Part shown: positions 23,001 through 36,588 of the stretch, in pieces | Layout: every line of letters starts with the position of its first letter | How positions within the stretch are numbered: the stretch's first letter is position 1 | Origin: Oreohelix idahoensis | Taxonomy: Eukaryota; Mollusca; Gastropoda; Stylommatophora; Oreohelicidae | DNA: 64,000 nucleotides | Direction of reading: 5' to 3' | NCBI GenBank assembly: GCA_024509875.1 | Contig: JAMPIV010012277.1 | Coordinates: 373,734-437,733 of the forward strand | Notes under the pieces: generated by a model | Databases searched by the model: none | Seen by the model: only the letters and a program-made list of their open reading frames with translations | Told to the model about the DNA's origin: nothing | Translations under genes and position numbers: made by a program

Positions 23001-26000
23001 GAAAAAGCAGTAAACGGTTTGGCGTGTTCGGATAGTGGAACTTGCCAATATCCCTTAGACAAATCGAGTTTAGAAAAGAAGTGAGAATTCGATAGTCTCG
23101 TAAGTAGCTCTTCTAGTAAAGGCATAGGTTCAGCATCGAATTTAGTCACTTGATTCAATTTGCGATAATCCACGCAAAGACGTATGTTATTGTCTTTTTT
23201 CCGTACTATAACCATCGGCGAAGAATATGCTGATGTGGATGGTTCAATAATTTTTAACTCTATCATCTCATCTAACTCTTTCTCTACCTGTGCTTGAAAA
23301 TGTATCGGGATAGGATACGGTCTGACTCTTATAGGACTATGGTCAGTAAGAATAATGTCATGTTGAATGACATCCGTTTGACCAGGAATGTCAGTAAGGA
23401 CATCCTGAAATTGTTCTAACATAGTAGAAACTTGTTTCTGCTCTCCTGGAGATAATTCTGGAGAAATTGCAACATCTTTCCATGATTCATTAGAGTGAAG
23501 AGGAATCAGTGGAAAAGGTAAATTTACATCCGAGAAACTCGTTTCCTCATCCTGTATTACTGACAGAGATGAGTACTGTCCATGTTGGACTGGAAAATCG
23601 TCCGTTGCCTGGAAAACAGGTTGTAAATAATCAGGACGTTCATGGAATTCCGTGAGCATGTTGATGTGGAAGGTTTTACGCTTCCCGTCAATATCGACGA
23701 TATAGTCAACATCGGAAACTTTTGATATTATATCGTACGGACCTTTCCAAGAAATGAGAAGTCTATTTTCCCTACAAGGTAGCAAGACAAATGCTTTGTC
23801 ACCTGGACAAAGTTGTCGCAAACATCTCTTTTTATTGGCAAATTCCCTTGCCTTCTGTTTCGCAAATTCAGATGAAGCAGTTGCCAATTTGCATGCTTCA
23901 ATAATCTTGTGTCTAAGTGCGATGACATATTCATAAGAGGATTTTGTGTCATCGACAATATTATCAGCAGTTATAAGATCATGAAGTAAGGACATAGGAC
24001 CTCGCGGTTTCGCGCCAAAGACAAGTTCAAAGGGAGAAAATCCTGTATGTTCGTTGGCGACCTCTCTATATGCAAAGAGAGCCGCGGGTAAAACCCTATC
24101 CCAATCCTGAGGATGATCTTCTGTTATCTTACCTAGTAGGTTTTTCAGAGTTCTATTCAAACGTTCCACCATCCCATTGGACATAGGATGATAAATACTA
24201 CTCAGCGATCTCTCTATCTTCAGAGTCGACATTACTTGAGACATGGTATCCGATATGAGTTGGGTACCATGGTCGGATAATATTTCTGCTGGAAATCCCA
24301 GACGAGAAAATATTAACCAAAGAGCATCTGCGACATCAGCAGTAGTTATGCTCTTTAGAGGAACAGCCTCCGGCCAACGTGTGCACATATCAACACACGT
24401 CAGAATAAATTGGTGTCCTCTAGCAGACTTTATCTTAAATGGACCAATGATGTCTATCGCCATTTTTTGAAATGGCCGAATGGGAATGTCTGCAGCCTGA
24501 ATAGGTGCATCATGGCGTGGACCTCTGGATTTAATCTCTTGACATACTTTACAAGATCGACAATAGATTCGTATGTCCTTATTCACAGCAGGCCAAAAGA
24601 AAGATTGAAGAACTCTAGCTTTAGTACGGGAAAAACCCATATGTCCAGCACACTGCGAATCATGAGCGTGCTGTAAGATTTTAACTCTCATATTTTTAGG
24701 CACAAGGATTTGAGAATGAATGGACTTAGCGGAGTCTTGTACCATACGTACAAGTACGCCATTCTTCATCGTAATCCAAGATTTACGATTTGTATCCTTA
24801 TTCGGATCACCTTTTGTTGCCAGAGTAAAGAATTTCTTTAGAGTAGGATCATCTTCCTGCTGTTTGATAAAGGAATCGTGGGAAATCTCCAAGGGATCAT
24901 CTTGGATCTGCGCATCATTATCTTCAGAATGTGAAGATTGTGGCATATTAAGAGCTTGAGCCCTAGTGATTACTGCATTAGCAGATTGCATATTAACATT
25001 TTCCCAATTAGAAATTTGCTGTGGAGTGCATTCTTTCACTCCATGAATGCGACCGATGATAAGATCAGCGATCGGATTCGGCAAGAGACATGCTTGCACC
25101 TCTCCTGTAAAGAAAGGCGTAGCAATATTGATAATGGCAGTGGAGTACTTCTCCAATGTGCCACCAAATGTTACACATTTGACTATATTGCCTGTAGCTC
25201 GAGAGAAGGATTTACGAGTGATTGCCTCACTCCAATGGTAGTGCACCCCGAGTCGAAAAGAATTGATACCGGAGTACCATCTATTAGGCCCCTATTAAAG
25301 ACAAGAGCACCCCTTCCATTATGCGCAATTGACGCATGAAGAGCGGGAAGTGGGTGACCGCAGCTTAAAGTAGACACTGTGGTTGGATCGAATAATGTTT
25401 TGCATTGCGAACACTCAGATGCTCTAGCAAAATCGAAAGCGGAATTTGCTACACTATTGGAGTCTTTTTTATCATTATTCTGATTATCGGTGTCGTGAAA
25501 CTCCTGTTGTGCAGAGTTAGCCTGGTAATAAGATTTACCATGTCTTTTGTGTTGTGATCTACCTCGGTTATAATTGTCTCTATAATTATTATTGCCTCTG
25601 TTATAACCCCTATTTGGGTTTGAATCATAATATTCATGATCATAATCATCATGCTCATTATATTGAGTATCCCTGTAATATTGTTTCTTTTGTCTCCATG
25701 AAGCACTTGGGTAGTTCCTATAGCTACTCCCTTTCCGAGAATTTCTAACATTATGGGAACCCCTCGCGTGTCGAGGACTATCAGACCGATTCCAGTTCTT
25801 CGAAGAAGAACTCTGATTTGAGCGGTTATCTTGGTTTTGATACTTATCCCAATTAACCTTTTTATCAAATTTATTTTTAGCTCCTTGGAATTTGTGTGAG
25901 TAATTCTGATTATATTCTGTTGCCGAAGCAACTGGCATACTCTCTTTAATGTTAGAGTTACCAAGAATCATGTCAGGGTGTGCCGTGGCATACTGGTCAC

Positions 26001-29000
26001 AATATTCTTCCATTTGCTTTATTGTACCAGGTTTACGCTCATGTAAGAACTCTAGGAATGATTTATTTACAGAAGACATGACCTTGTCTCTTAGCAATAA
26101 ATCCGTAAGACCATCAAATGTTTTCTCTGTTTTGGATAATTCAATCCATCGTGAAAGTGTAATTCGTGCTTTTGAGATGAAATCTGAGAATTCTACACCT
26201 ACCTCAGGTCTCATTGTTTTAAACAAAAGACGGTAACCTTCCTCAGACAGCTGATATCTCTTTATCAAAGCTGCCCTAACAGCATCATAATTATCTTTGT
26301 CGGCCTCTTCAACAAAATATAACTTACTCAGAGACTCCCCTTTTAGATTTTCAGACAACTGATTCACATACTGTGATTTGTCAACATTATGAGATCGACA
26401 AGCCCGTTCAAATCTAGAAAGCCAAAATGTTATGTCATCACTGGTAGGGTTAAACGCTGGTACCTTGACCTTGTATACAAAGGGTTTACCATTACCACCA
26501 GATGCCTGATTAACATTACTCATACATGTCAATTTTAATTTCTCTAATTCAAACTCATGTTCTCTTATTGCTTTTCTCTCTTCAGCTTCTCTATCTAATT
26601 TTTTTTGTTCTGCAGCAGCAGCAGCTTCTAATTTTTTCTGTTCTGCAGCAGCAGCAACTTCTAATTTTTTCTGTTCTGCAGCAGCAGCAACTTCTAGTTT
26701 TTTCTGTTCTGCAGCAGCTTCTAATTTCTTCTGTTCTGCAGCAGCAGCAACTTCTAATTTTTTCTGCTCTGCATCAGCTTCTAATTTCTTCTGTTCTGCC
26801 TCAAATCTCCTTTCCTCCACTTGCATCTGCAATTTCTTAAGTTCAGCAGCAGTATCAGCTTCTTTTTCTAATCTTTTTTCTTCAGCTAAGGCTTTCCTTT
26901 CTTCTGCAGCAGCTTTTTTTTCTTCTATTTGAAGTTTTCTCTCCTCAGCCGCAGCTTTTTTTTCCTCAGCAGCAGCTTTTTTTTCTTCTACAGCTAATGC
27001 TTTGTCATATTGAGCAACAGCCCATTGTTCTAAGTCTTTTCCAGTCTTATCAAGAGATTTTCCTTGTGTAATAAAATAATCTAATGTAGACATATTGTCT
27101 TCTTAAATCAGAAACCTGAAAAAGTAAATAAATTACCCTCTTTCAAGTTAATGGGAGACAAGTCTATACCATAGACTTAGTCTTAGTCCAAACTTGTATG
27201 GTTTATAATAACCAATGATAACTTGAGTACCTGTGGACAACAATAACTGTATCTCAAATACTGTGGGGGACAAGCCTTACAAAAGTCTTGTATACTTCAA
27301 TGTAATCAAAGATCACTTGAGTACCTGTGGAAAAAATATTTCCCTATACCAATCACTTTGGGAGACAAGCCTTACAAAGGTCTTGTATACCTCAATGTAA
27401 TCAAAGATCACTTGAGTACCTGTGGAAAAAATATTTCCCTTTACCAATCACTTTGAGAGACAAGCCTTACAAAGGTCTTGTACATTTTGTTTTATAACAA
27501 TAACAATCATAAAGTACTGATCTGTACTATACTATCAGTGTATACCACTATACGTCATATGTCAACTAAAGACATTACAAAGGACAAACAAGAAAAGACA
27601 ATATGAACACATTTGCAGAGATCAAATTAAATTAACTAGGAGAAATGAAAAAAATGATCACAGAAACCGTGATGATAACTGCCATAAGATAACAAGACAA
27701 ATAACGCCACAGTGTATAAACATAAGGGTGTAAAAAACTGAAATGAAAGGAAAGATGAGACCTACAATTATACAAACAAATCAAACAAAACTAAGGAACA
27801 CAAAATTATTAACAAAAACAACGAAGAAAAGAACACCTCATCACAACTAACAGAAATAGCAGCAAATTGTTGCTAACAAATTTCCAATTAAGAAAATGTG
27901 TACCTATCGAATACTAGTACCAGACCAATGTAACTCGGCATACCTTGTATTAGTCACACAGAACATAAATTAATTTAATACATAACAAATAACATGTAAG
28001 CATAAATAGCATATAGCATACAATATAATTTATGTCATGAATGGAATGTGTTGCAGGTATGGTGTTGTAAAGCAGGCACAGTTTATTTTAATTCTAATAA
28101 CTTGCCACTTTATTGAGTAATAGATTTAATTCTAAACTATTACACTGTCAATTTTTTCTCTTTTGAGCATATGAAGATCCAACGATGAACTATGCACTTT
28201 ATTTTCAACAACACTGTGATTCTTCTGTACGTTGAGAAATGTCAACAATACTGCTCCAGATATTTTCTACACTTGATACCACTGTCCTGTGTAATACTGT
28301 CTGTACAGCGAAAAACTGTCAACAAGTGCTGACCTAGATACAGCATCCTATCGGTAATACAGGTCAAGCTGACATCGACTGTATAGCTGTCCTACTGGTG
28401 TTGATGTGTTCAAACAAATGTTCTTTCAGCTGTAAACTGTGATTCTCAACACAAAACTGCGTAAGCTGGACCCAGGAATCTGGCTCGCCACTGTAAAGTA
28501 TCAGTCTGTCTGCTCTGTAAAGTTGCTTTCACACACACACTGGATGCTCTGTAAGGAAGAGTGTGTGTGTTGTTGAGATCAGGCATGCTCCAGTCTACCC
28601 AGCTGTAAATGGGTAACTCACCCTAGTCCTGAGTTAGGGAAGGCAAAGGCTCCAGGGGAAGCAGGCCCTAAACTTGGTCACTTCAACTGACGCAGGATGG
28701 TGTATGTATGAAGTAGAAATGTAGAGTGTGATTGACGCGAATGGTGTACTGTTCGTGTGCTGACCAATATAACCACTCATACACTTGTGTCTACAAGGCA
28801 CCAATGCAGACTGCTGGAATCTTAGTTTACTCAATTTATTCAGACGTACACACTGGGACATACGAGTACATCATGGTATGTTGACATATCAATTTGTAGG
28901 TATACATAGCAGATCTGAAGTCATGACACATTCAGAAATAATGGGCAGTACATCAAAAGTTCAATGTCATGATACATTATGGCCACATCCCCCTATCTGA

Positions 29001-32000
29001 CTAAACGCGTCAGTGAAGGGCGGATCGATAAATAACCAAAGTTACTTGACGTCCATAGTTTGTAGTATATATTATGAAACCACGAAGGGGTTTCTAGCAA
29101 GATTGAGATCTCCCTGTCACTGTCCGATAATAGGATAAATAATCTGTTCTCTTGGCAGTGATCAAAACATATGCTGACCGAAATCCAACATGGCTGCCTC
29201 CCTGAGTTGTCGTTCACTCATTCATAGGAAGGAGAATATAAGCCAGAGTTAATTTATAATGGGTATATAAAGGATTTCATAAATGTTTCCATACAGCTCT
29301 ACGGTGATCAAGTTAATTCACGTAGCCATAACCGCTGCAGGAAAATCTGTCATCTTCGTCGATACAAAACACGACACTAGCATAGCGAAGCACAAAAGTC
29401 AAGCTAGGCCTAACCGACGAGAGATCATCAAAATAGGAGCTGGGTTTACCTGGAGTCCGAATCATCTATATACTGACATGAGGAGAGTCTCTAACACAAA
29501 CTATCGTAGAGACACCATCTCCTTCAGAAGAAAAACCACGTCGTAAGACATTTTTTTCTGACGAAAGGACCAGCTCTTGAAAAACGTACCCCGCCATTTG
29601 TAAGCAGTACATCGGAACTCATCACGACTTGTCAAGACAACTCATACTTCCGCTAGACCGGAATACAAGAATCTAGTCCCTCCTACCAATCCAAAATATA
29701 CAATATAGGACTGATTCTACTTGTACTAATAATATGTAATACATATGAATTCAGGCCATAAACACAATAAGCAAATTAATATATTTTCTGGCCCTAAAAA
29801 ATAAGTACAAACGCAAGCGCAATATCCTTGCGCTGGATCAATATCCAGAACGATTACTCCTATAATCAAAAGTGTGAATCAAACATGGATTATCTCGCTT
29901 TTACCATAAACAGCATTTTCATACACAAATAAATGAATGTCTATATTTTTCCCATATTAAATAGCCATATCGATTTTTGTAAAATGTGCGTCAAAATATG
30001 CACGCAACAGATTTGAATTTGATAGTTAAAAATATCCTGTTCAGTCCCTGATATGCTATAATTAAGATATGTGGAGTCTATAATCATAGAAAATGTAGTC
30101 TTATTTACTTACTTAGTCGTTCCCCTTCTACCGTGAGGTGTAGAGGTTTGGAAGAGAGAGCACCAGGCTATTCTATCGGCTGTCTTCCTACTGGCCTGGT
30201 TCCATTCTAGTCCTCGGTCCTTCAAAGATTGTCTAATGTTGTCCTCCCAGTGGACTCTGGGTCGTCCTGGGGGTCTGGATCCCTGGCTCTTTGTTTCCCA
30301 TGCTTGTCGTGGTAGCCGATCTTCTCCCATTCTGCAGACATGGCCAAACCATCTTAGTTGGGACTGTTCTACTTGGGCCTGCAGGGGGTGGGATTTTAGG
30401 CCTTGACGTATCGTCTGGTTGCGGACCATGTCTCTTCTTGTTACTTCAACCACCTTCCTCAGATACCTCATTTCTAAGGTTTGGATCTGGCTTTTGTGGG
30501 TTGTAGTCATTGCCCATGACTCGCATCCATATGTCAAGACTGGGACATAGGTGGAGCAGTATACAGCCATCTTCGTTTTCTTACCAACCTCTCTCTTGCT
30601 GAGGAATCCTCGATTTATGGCCTGAAAAGCGCAAGAAAACCAGAAATTGTTCTATAAGACCCTAAAGAACATGAGGAAGGAAAAACAATGCCCTCTCAAA
30701 TTTATAAAGGACAAGCAAGGCAAATTGCTTGCTGCCCCAAAGGAAGTAATGGAAAGATGGAAAGAATATTTCTCAGAACTCCTTGATGGTGAGCAAGGTC
30801 AAGCATCAGAAATGATAACCACTAGCACAGAAGAGAAAACCAATGGTGGTGAATATGACATAAAGATGGAAGAACTGAAGGCAGCACTGGAGAAAATCAA
30901 GATGGGCAAAGCAGCAGGGCATGATGGTATAACACCAGAAATGGTTAAGTACATGGGAGCATCAGGCGACCTATTACTCTGGCAGTGTGGTGCAACATGG
31001 CCATACCATAGGATTGGGAGATTGCCATCATAACACCGATTTTCAAAAAGGGTGACAATCGATGACGTAGAAACCACAGAGGCATATCCCTTCTCAGTGT
31101 CCGTGGTAAAATCTACTCTAGAATTCTAGAGCAGAGACTCCGATGCCTAGCTGAGCCACAGTTGGAGGAAGTCCAGTGCGAATTCCGAGCAAACCGAAGT
31201 ACTCAAGCCCTAATCTTCACACTCAGACAGCTGAGTGAAAAGGCCCTTGAGTATAAGAGTGAGATCCATCTTTGTTTCATAGATCTGGAAAAGGTGTTTG
31301 ACAGGGTCCCCTGGAGCAAACTTTGGGACTGTTTGGCAAGGAAGAACATTCCAGCACCTCTGATTCATGCTATACAGAGCTTCTTCAAGTCTTGCAGAAA
31401 TTATGTGAGGACAGCAGACCATAAGTCAGAAGAGTTCAGGACCACCACTGGTGTAAGACAAGGTGATATCCTGTCACCTTATCTTTTCATACACCTCATG
31501 GACGATGTCATCAAGGCATGTAAGGAGAGAAGAAGAAAGTATTCAGTGGGGTACTGGAAGATGAGACAGGTCTGTATTTCAGAGCTGGCATTTGCTGATG
31601 ATGTTGTCCTGATTGCTAAATCAGAGGCACATCTCCAATCCAACCTGCAAGTCTGGAAGGAAGAGCTGGAGAAGAGAGGGATGGTCATAAGCAGCTCTAA
31701 AACAAAATCCATGGTGATATCACGAGAAGAAAGAGTACATCAGATTAAGCTGGGAGAACAGGTCTTGGAGCAGGTCAACCACTTTAAATACCTCGGAGCT
31801 ATTATAGACCGAAAGGGAGGCATCAGAGAAGAGTTGGCCACTTGAAAAGCAGCAGCTGGGAAAATGTAGTCAATTGCTTGAATTTTCAGGTAATCTTCTC
31901 TAGCTTACAGTTTTGGTTACTGCATGAAGGCATCTTTTACTATTTGCCTCTTAGTGTCTGTTTATCTTTATTATTGTGTTACTCCTTCAACCTCAGGCGG

Positions 32001-35000
32001 GTTATGTTTAGAGCTCATATACAGGTGAAAAGCTACCTCAGCCTGATACAAGTATAACTTTTGAAGAGGCAAAGAGTTTTATCAGGAACAGATACAGGAT
32101 GCATATTACCAGCTCAGTAGAAGAGAACAAGTGGTAATCCTCAGACTATGCATGGGCCACAACAGATTGGGATACCAACTGTTCAACGAGGTAAAGATGG
32201 GAATTGTGGCACTGGTAAAATAACTGCTGAACATCTGCTTCAAAGATGCCCAACATATGAGCAATAGACATATGACCTTCACCAGTACCAGTCCAGGAAA
32301 AACTCTATGGAGATACAAAAAGCCTCAAGCTGACCACTGTTTTCTTTGAAAATATTCAAGCAGACGTCTTAGAGTGTACAAAGAAGGAGAAGAATATACA
32401 CTATATCCTCAAGTCTTCAATTCCAAAGTCCTTTTTAAGGAGGCATATGATCCTTTGAATGAGGCTACCAACCTCATCATGTAAAACAAATGGCTACAGA
32501 AACCATGACTACAAGAGCATGCAAATGCTTTGTGCAGGCTTCCTGCTGCAGTGGTGGTTCTATACTCCATAGGGAGCGAAAGGGAAAATGAAGATGATGA
32601 TGTTATCCAGATTGGTCTCCTTGTATTTTGATTAGATAACTCAAGTATATTTATATTTACAACTATATCAGTGTTTGCTCATTTATTCCATGAAGAAACC
32701 CTAACAACAGTTTGTTATAACTTTGAAACCCTGACCTGAGAAAGCATTTCTTGGCCAGGTAAAGTCTTTATCATGGAGTACAATTCACTTACTGCTAAAT
32801 TAAATCTATGCCAAGAAAAAATCTTGTTTAGTTGTTTCTTTTGCACAGATGAAAAATTATCAGCCAGATTTTAGACATACCATCAAAGCTGTTCCTCAGT
32901 GGACAGTAGATTTTTTTTTTTTTTGTGGGTTGGAGAAGTAAACTGAATAAGACGTGGAGAAGTAAACTAGAGACAAATAAAGATAATGAGGAAGACGTGG
33001 AAAGAAGATAAGCAGACGACAAGAGAACTTGGCATGTGTTTGTTGAAGGCTTATGCTCCTCGGGGAGCTAATCGCTATTGATATTGACTGACATAATGTC
33101 AGAGAAGGTCTTTGTCAATACTCACCACACTTTGAGAATGATCCGTCTATATAGAGATTGTAAGTGACTTAGACTGAGAAATCATTCATAAAGTGAGTTA
33201 TTAAAGTTTGAGTGCTTTGTGTATTTCCATATCATTTCATGATTCAGCCAGTTATTAGAGAGTATATTTGTTTGGGTTGTCTGTTGCAGCGGTTCGGCGA
33301 GGTTGATAAAATTGATGTGGTGGAAGAAGTTCCCAGCGTCTTCTTGACTTATGCCACCAGACAATCTGCTGAAGTGGTATGTAGTTATTTTTTCACGTGA
33401 GATTAACACATTCCTTAACTGAATTATTTACTTAGATAACATTAGTGGTTGGTCGTAGCATGTCATGTTTGCTTGGGAACATTTAAATCAGAAACTACAG
33501 TAATAAGGAAACTACAAACGTTACTCAACAGATGTTATAAATATATCATTAACAGTCAAACTGTGGATATTGCAAGCAACACATGCCCGCTCTCAGAAAT
33601 GACCACCAAATATTTCAAGTAGAAATCCACCAGAATAGTTAGATCCTAATAATTTTCCGCTGAGTAGCATAACAGTATGAGGCAAGCCTTAGAGTGAAAG
33701 AGAATACTGAGACAGTCAAAGAATACATGAATATTAATAGATAGGCGTCAAAAGATTGAATATATCCTGGTATGTGGTGACCAAGACAGGACAGAACCAG
33801 AGTGGGCTGGTGGACTGTTGGAGAGGCCTAATATTCTATTAAGAACCAGAGAGAATAAGTAATTTATTACATTTAATGTTTCATTTACATATCCAGTCTA
33901 GCCAGCTTGCAAATGGATACTTGACTGCTCTTCAGTTAGGGAAAGTCAGAGGCAGTACGGAACAGAACTGGCCATCCCATCTCATACAGCTGTAAAGTTG
34001 TGACCTAGTAGAGTGAAGTCTCTAACAGTTCACACCACTATGGCAGTATCTGCAATGGGACTAACTTTACCTTTATATATTTTCATGCCTTTACATATTT
34101 TGATGTTTGTTTGCTATCAGTCAACCAATACCCTTTAGCTCCCCAAGGAGCATAGGCCTTCAACACACGCGCCAAGTCCTCCTGTCCCATGCCATCAGCT
34201 CAAGTTCTTTCCTCGTTTTCCTCATTATTTTCACTTCGGTGTCCAGTTCTCTTCTCCATGTGTTTTTTGTCTACCTCTGCCTCTTTTTCCCTAGGGATTC
34301 CAGAACAAGGACTGCCTTGTAATGCCATACTTGCAGTAAAAGCTCGCTTGAAAATCTGGGGAATTCATACATTATGTGGTGACATGGCCAAACCAGTTCC
34401 CATGCTTGTCGTGGTAGCCGATCTTCTCCCATTCTGCAGACATGGCCAAACCATCTTAGTTGGGACTGTTCTACTTGGGTCTGCAGGGGGTGGAATTTTA
34501 GGCCTTGATGTATCGTCTGGTTGCAGACCATGTCTCTTCTTGTTACTTCAACCACCTTCCTCAGATACCTCATATCTGAGGTTTGGATCTCTACTAATGG
34601 TATACTCATTCATCATCCAGCATTGTTGTATTGAGTTCCTGTAAAAAAGGCAACATTCCAACTCAAGTTGTGTGTGTGTTATAAGTGTAAGAAGCATGTA
34701 TATATTTTTCTGACATGTGTGAGGATATGTGTATGTATTTATTTATTCATTCATTCATTCCATGGCCTTCTCTTTGTTTTCTTCGCTGGAAAGATTAAAA
34801 AAATTGTATGTTCATACACTTGCGTATTTTAATTCTAGGCAATGTCTCAGGGCGGGAAGTTCAAGAAAAAGACCCTGATTGTTCGCTGGAACCAGATGAT
34901 TCCTAAAATCACCAGAACAGAGTCTACCCAGAGCTCAGAGGTGGATGAAGATGTGAGTCACTGGTTTGATGGTGGAAAATAACATGATTTATAGTAAATC

Positions 35001-36495
35001 ACTTCTGATCATAAATGAGGAGTCGCGGTAGCAAAGTGGTTAGTGCACTGGCTTCCTTGCTCAGTGGTCCATGGTTTGATCCCCAGATGAGGTGGGATTT
35101 TTTTAGGCCACAAACGGCTACTGGGTCGACCCAGCCCCAATTGGGTACCAGAGCAACTTCTGGGAAGGTTAAGGCGGCCGGCGTGATGCTGACCACATCA
35201 CCCCTAGTGTGCTGATGGTCAAGAAAATACGGGCCTAGAACACCGTATTCCCAATATGCCGGAATGGGCGTGTAACGGGATCCTTTACCTTACTTCTCAT
35301 AAATGTAAATTTGTATGTGATTTCTTAAACCTAGGCAACAGCTTGACAACAACCTCCAGCATGAGAATGGAGATGCATATATATATATAAAGATGCATAT
35401 ATATAAAGCCTTTGATAGTCTACACCGCCCATCATTGTGGAAGATACTTACAATCTATGGTTTTCCAACAAAATATGTGAATATAATCAAAGCGCTATAT
35501 GACAATGCAAGATGTTGTGTTAGAACAAATAAAGGGAATACAGAATGGTTTACAGTAGAAACAGGGGTGAAACAAGGCTGTATTATGTCACCACTACTTT
35601 TTGGAATAGCTATTGATTGGGTTATGAGAAAACTATACCCACAATGAACAATTGGGTATAAAATGGACAAATGGAAAATTCCTGGGGGACCTGGATTTCG
35701 CAGATGATGTAGCATTCTTAAGTTCAACACCAAGACAATCCCAAGAAGCAATAAATAATTTGTGTCATCTCTCGGTTAAAATTGGTCTCCAAATAAATGC
35801 CTCTAAAACTAAAGCTATGAACTTTTCTAACGAGACCTTTGATATCATCTTGAACGGGGAAAAACTACAGAAAGTTGAAAGTTTCAATTATTTAGGCAGT
35901 AAAATGACTCAGGATGGTGACACAACAAGAGAAAACCATACTAGAATTGCTTTGGCAGCTAGCGCCTTCAATAGATTATCTAACATTTGGAAATTACGAT
36001 CATTGAATATACATACCAAGCTTCGTCTGTTTAATTCAAATGTTATCTCAGTGTTAACATACGGCTGTGAGAGTTGGAAAATAACAAAATCATTGGAGAA
36101 CAAGCTGAATACATTCGAGAACAAATGTCTTAGAAAACTCATGAACATCAGTTGGAAAGAATTCAAGACTAATCGACAAATAAGAGAAGACTCTAGGCAG
36201 AAATATGTCTCCGACTATATAAGGAAAAGACGATGGTCATATATCGGTCATGTCCTACGAATGCAAAACAACAGAATACCACTACAGGCGCTCACTTGGG
36301 TTCCTGAGGGTAAGCGGAAAAAAGGAAGACCAAAAGAAACACTCAGAAGAACAATAATAAGAGAAGGAAGAACGTTGGGCCTAAATAATGTGCAAGAGCT
36401 AAGAGGAGTGGCGTCACAACGAACAACCTGGAGAGCACTGGTTTCTGCCTTATGCGCCGTGTTTGGCGCTTAAAGAATTTATTATTATTATTATT

Positions 36496-36588
<93 letters not shown>

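Larger units (their letters stand above)
20149..30009 (-). mobile_element. Full-length Gmr1-like Ty3/gypsy retrotransposon (family 1)
   Basis: A 9.86-kb element on the minus strand: 5' LTR 28492-30009, PBS just inside, 1.4-kb leader, gag 25183-27093, pol 22073-25246 in the -1 frame, short 3' region, and 3' LTR 20149-21664. Pol order is protease, integrase, reverse transcriptase, RNase H, the arrangement that defines Gmr1-like Ty3/gypsy elements. Gag and pol are both open and the two LTRs differ at only a handful of sites by eye, so it is young and possibly competent. TSD candidates are GTTTT (20144-20148) and GATTT (30010-30014), four of five matching. It lies antisense in the host intron between exons 5 and 6. 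Confidence 0.93.

Noticed and set aside
26526..26840. 104-aa plus-strand ORF rich in Leu/Gln ([11 protein letters not shown] repeats)
   Set aside because: It is the antisense shadow of the E/K/A coiled-coil repeat in gag.
35014..35215. 66-aa ORF over SINE S1
   Set aside because: The frame lies in a tRNA-derived SINE and is not conserved in the second copy.
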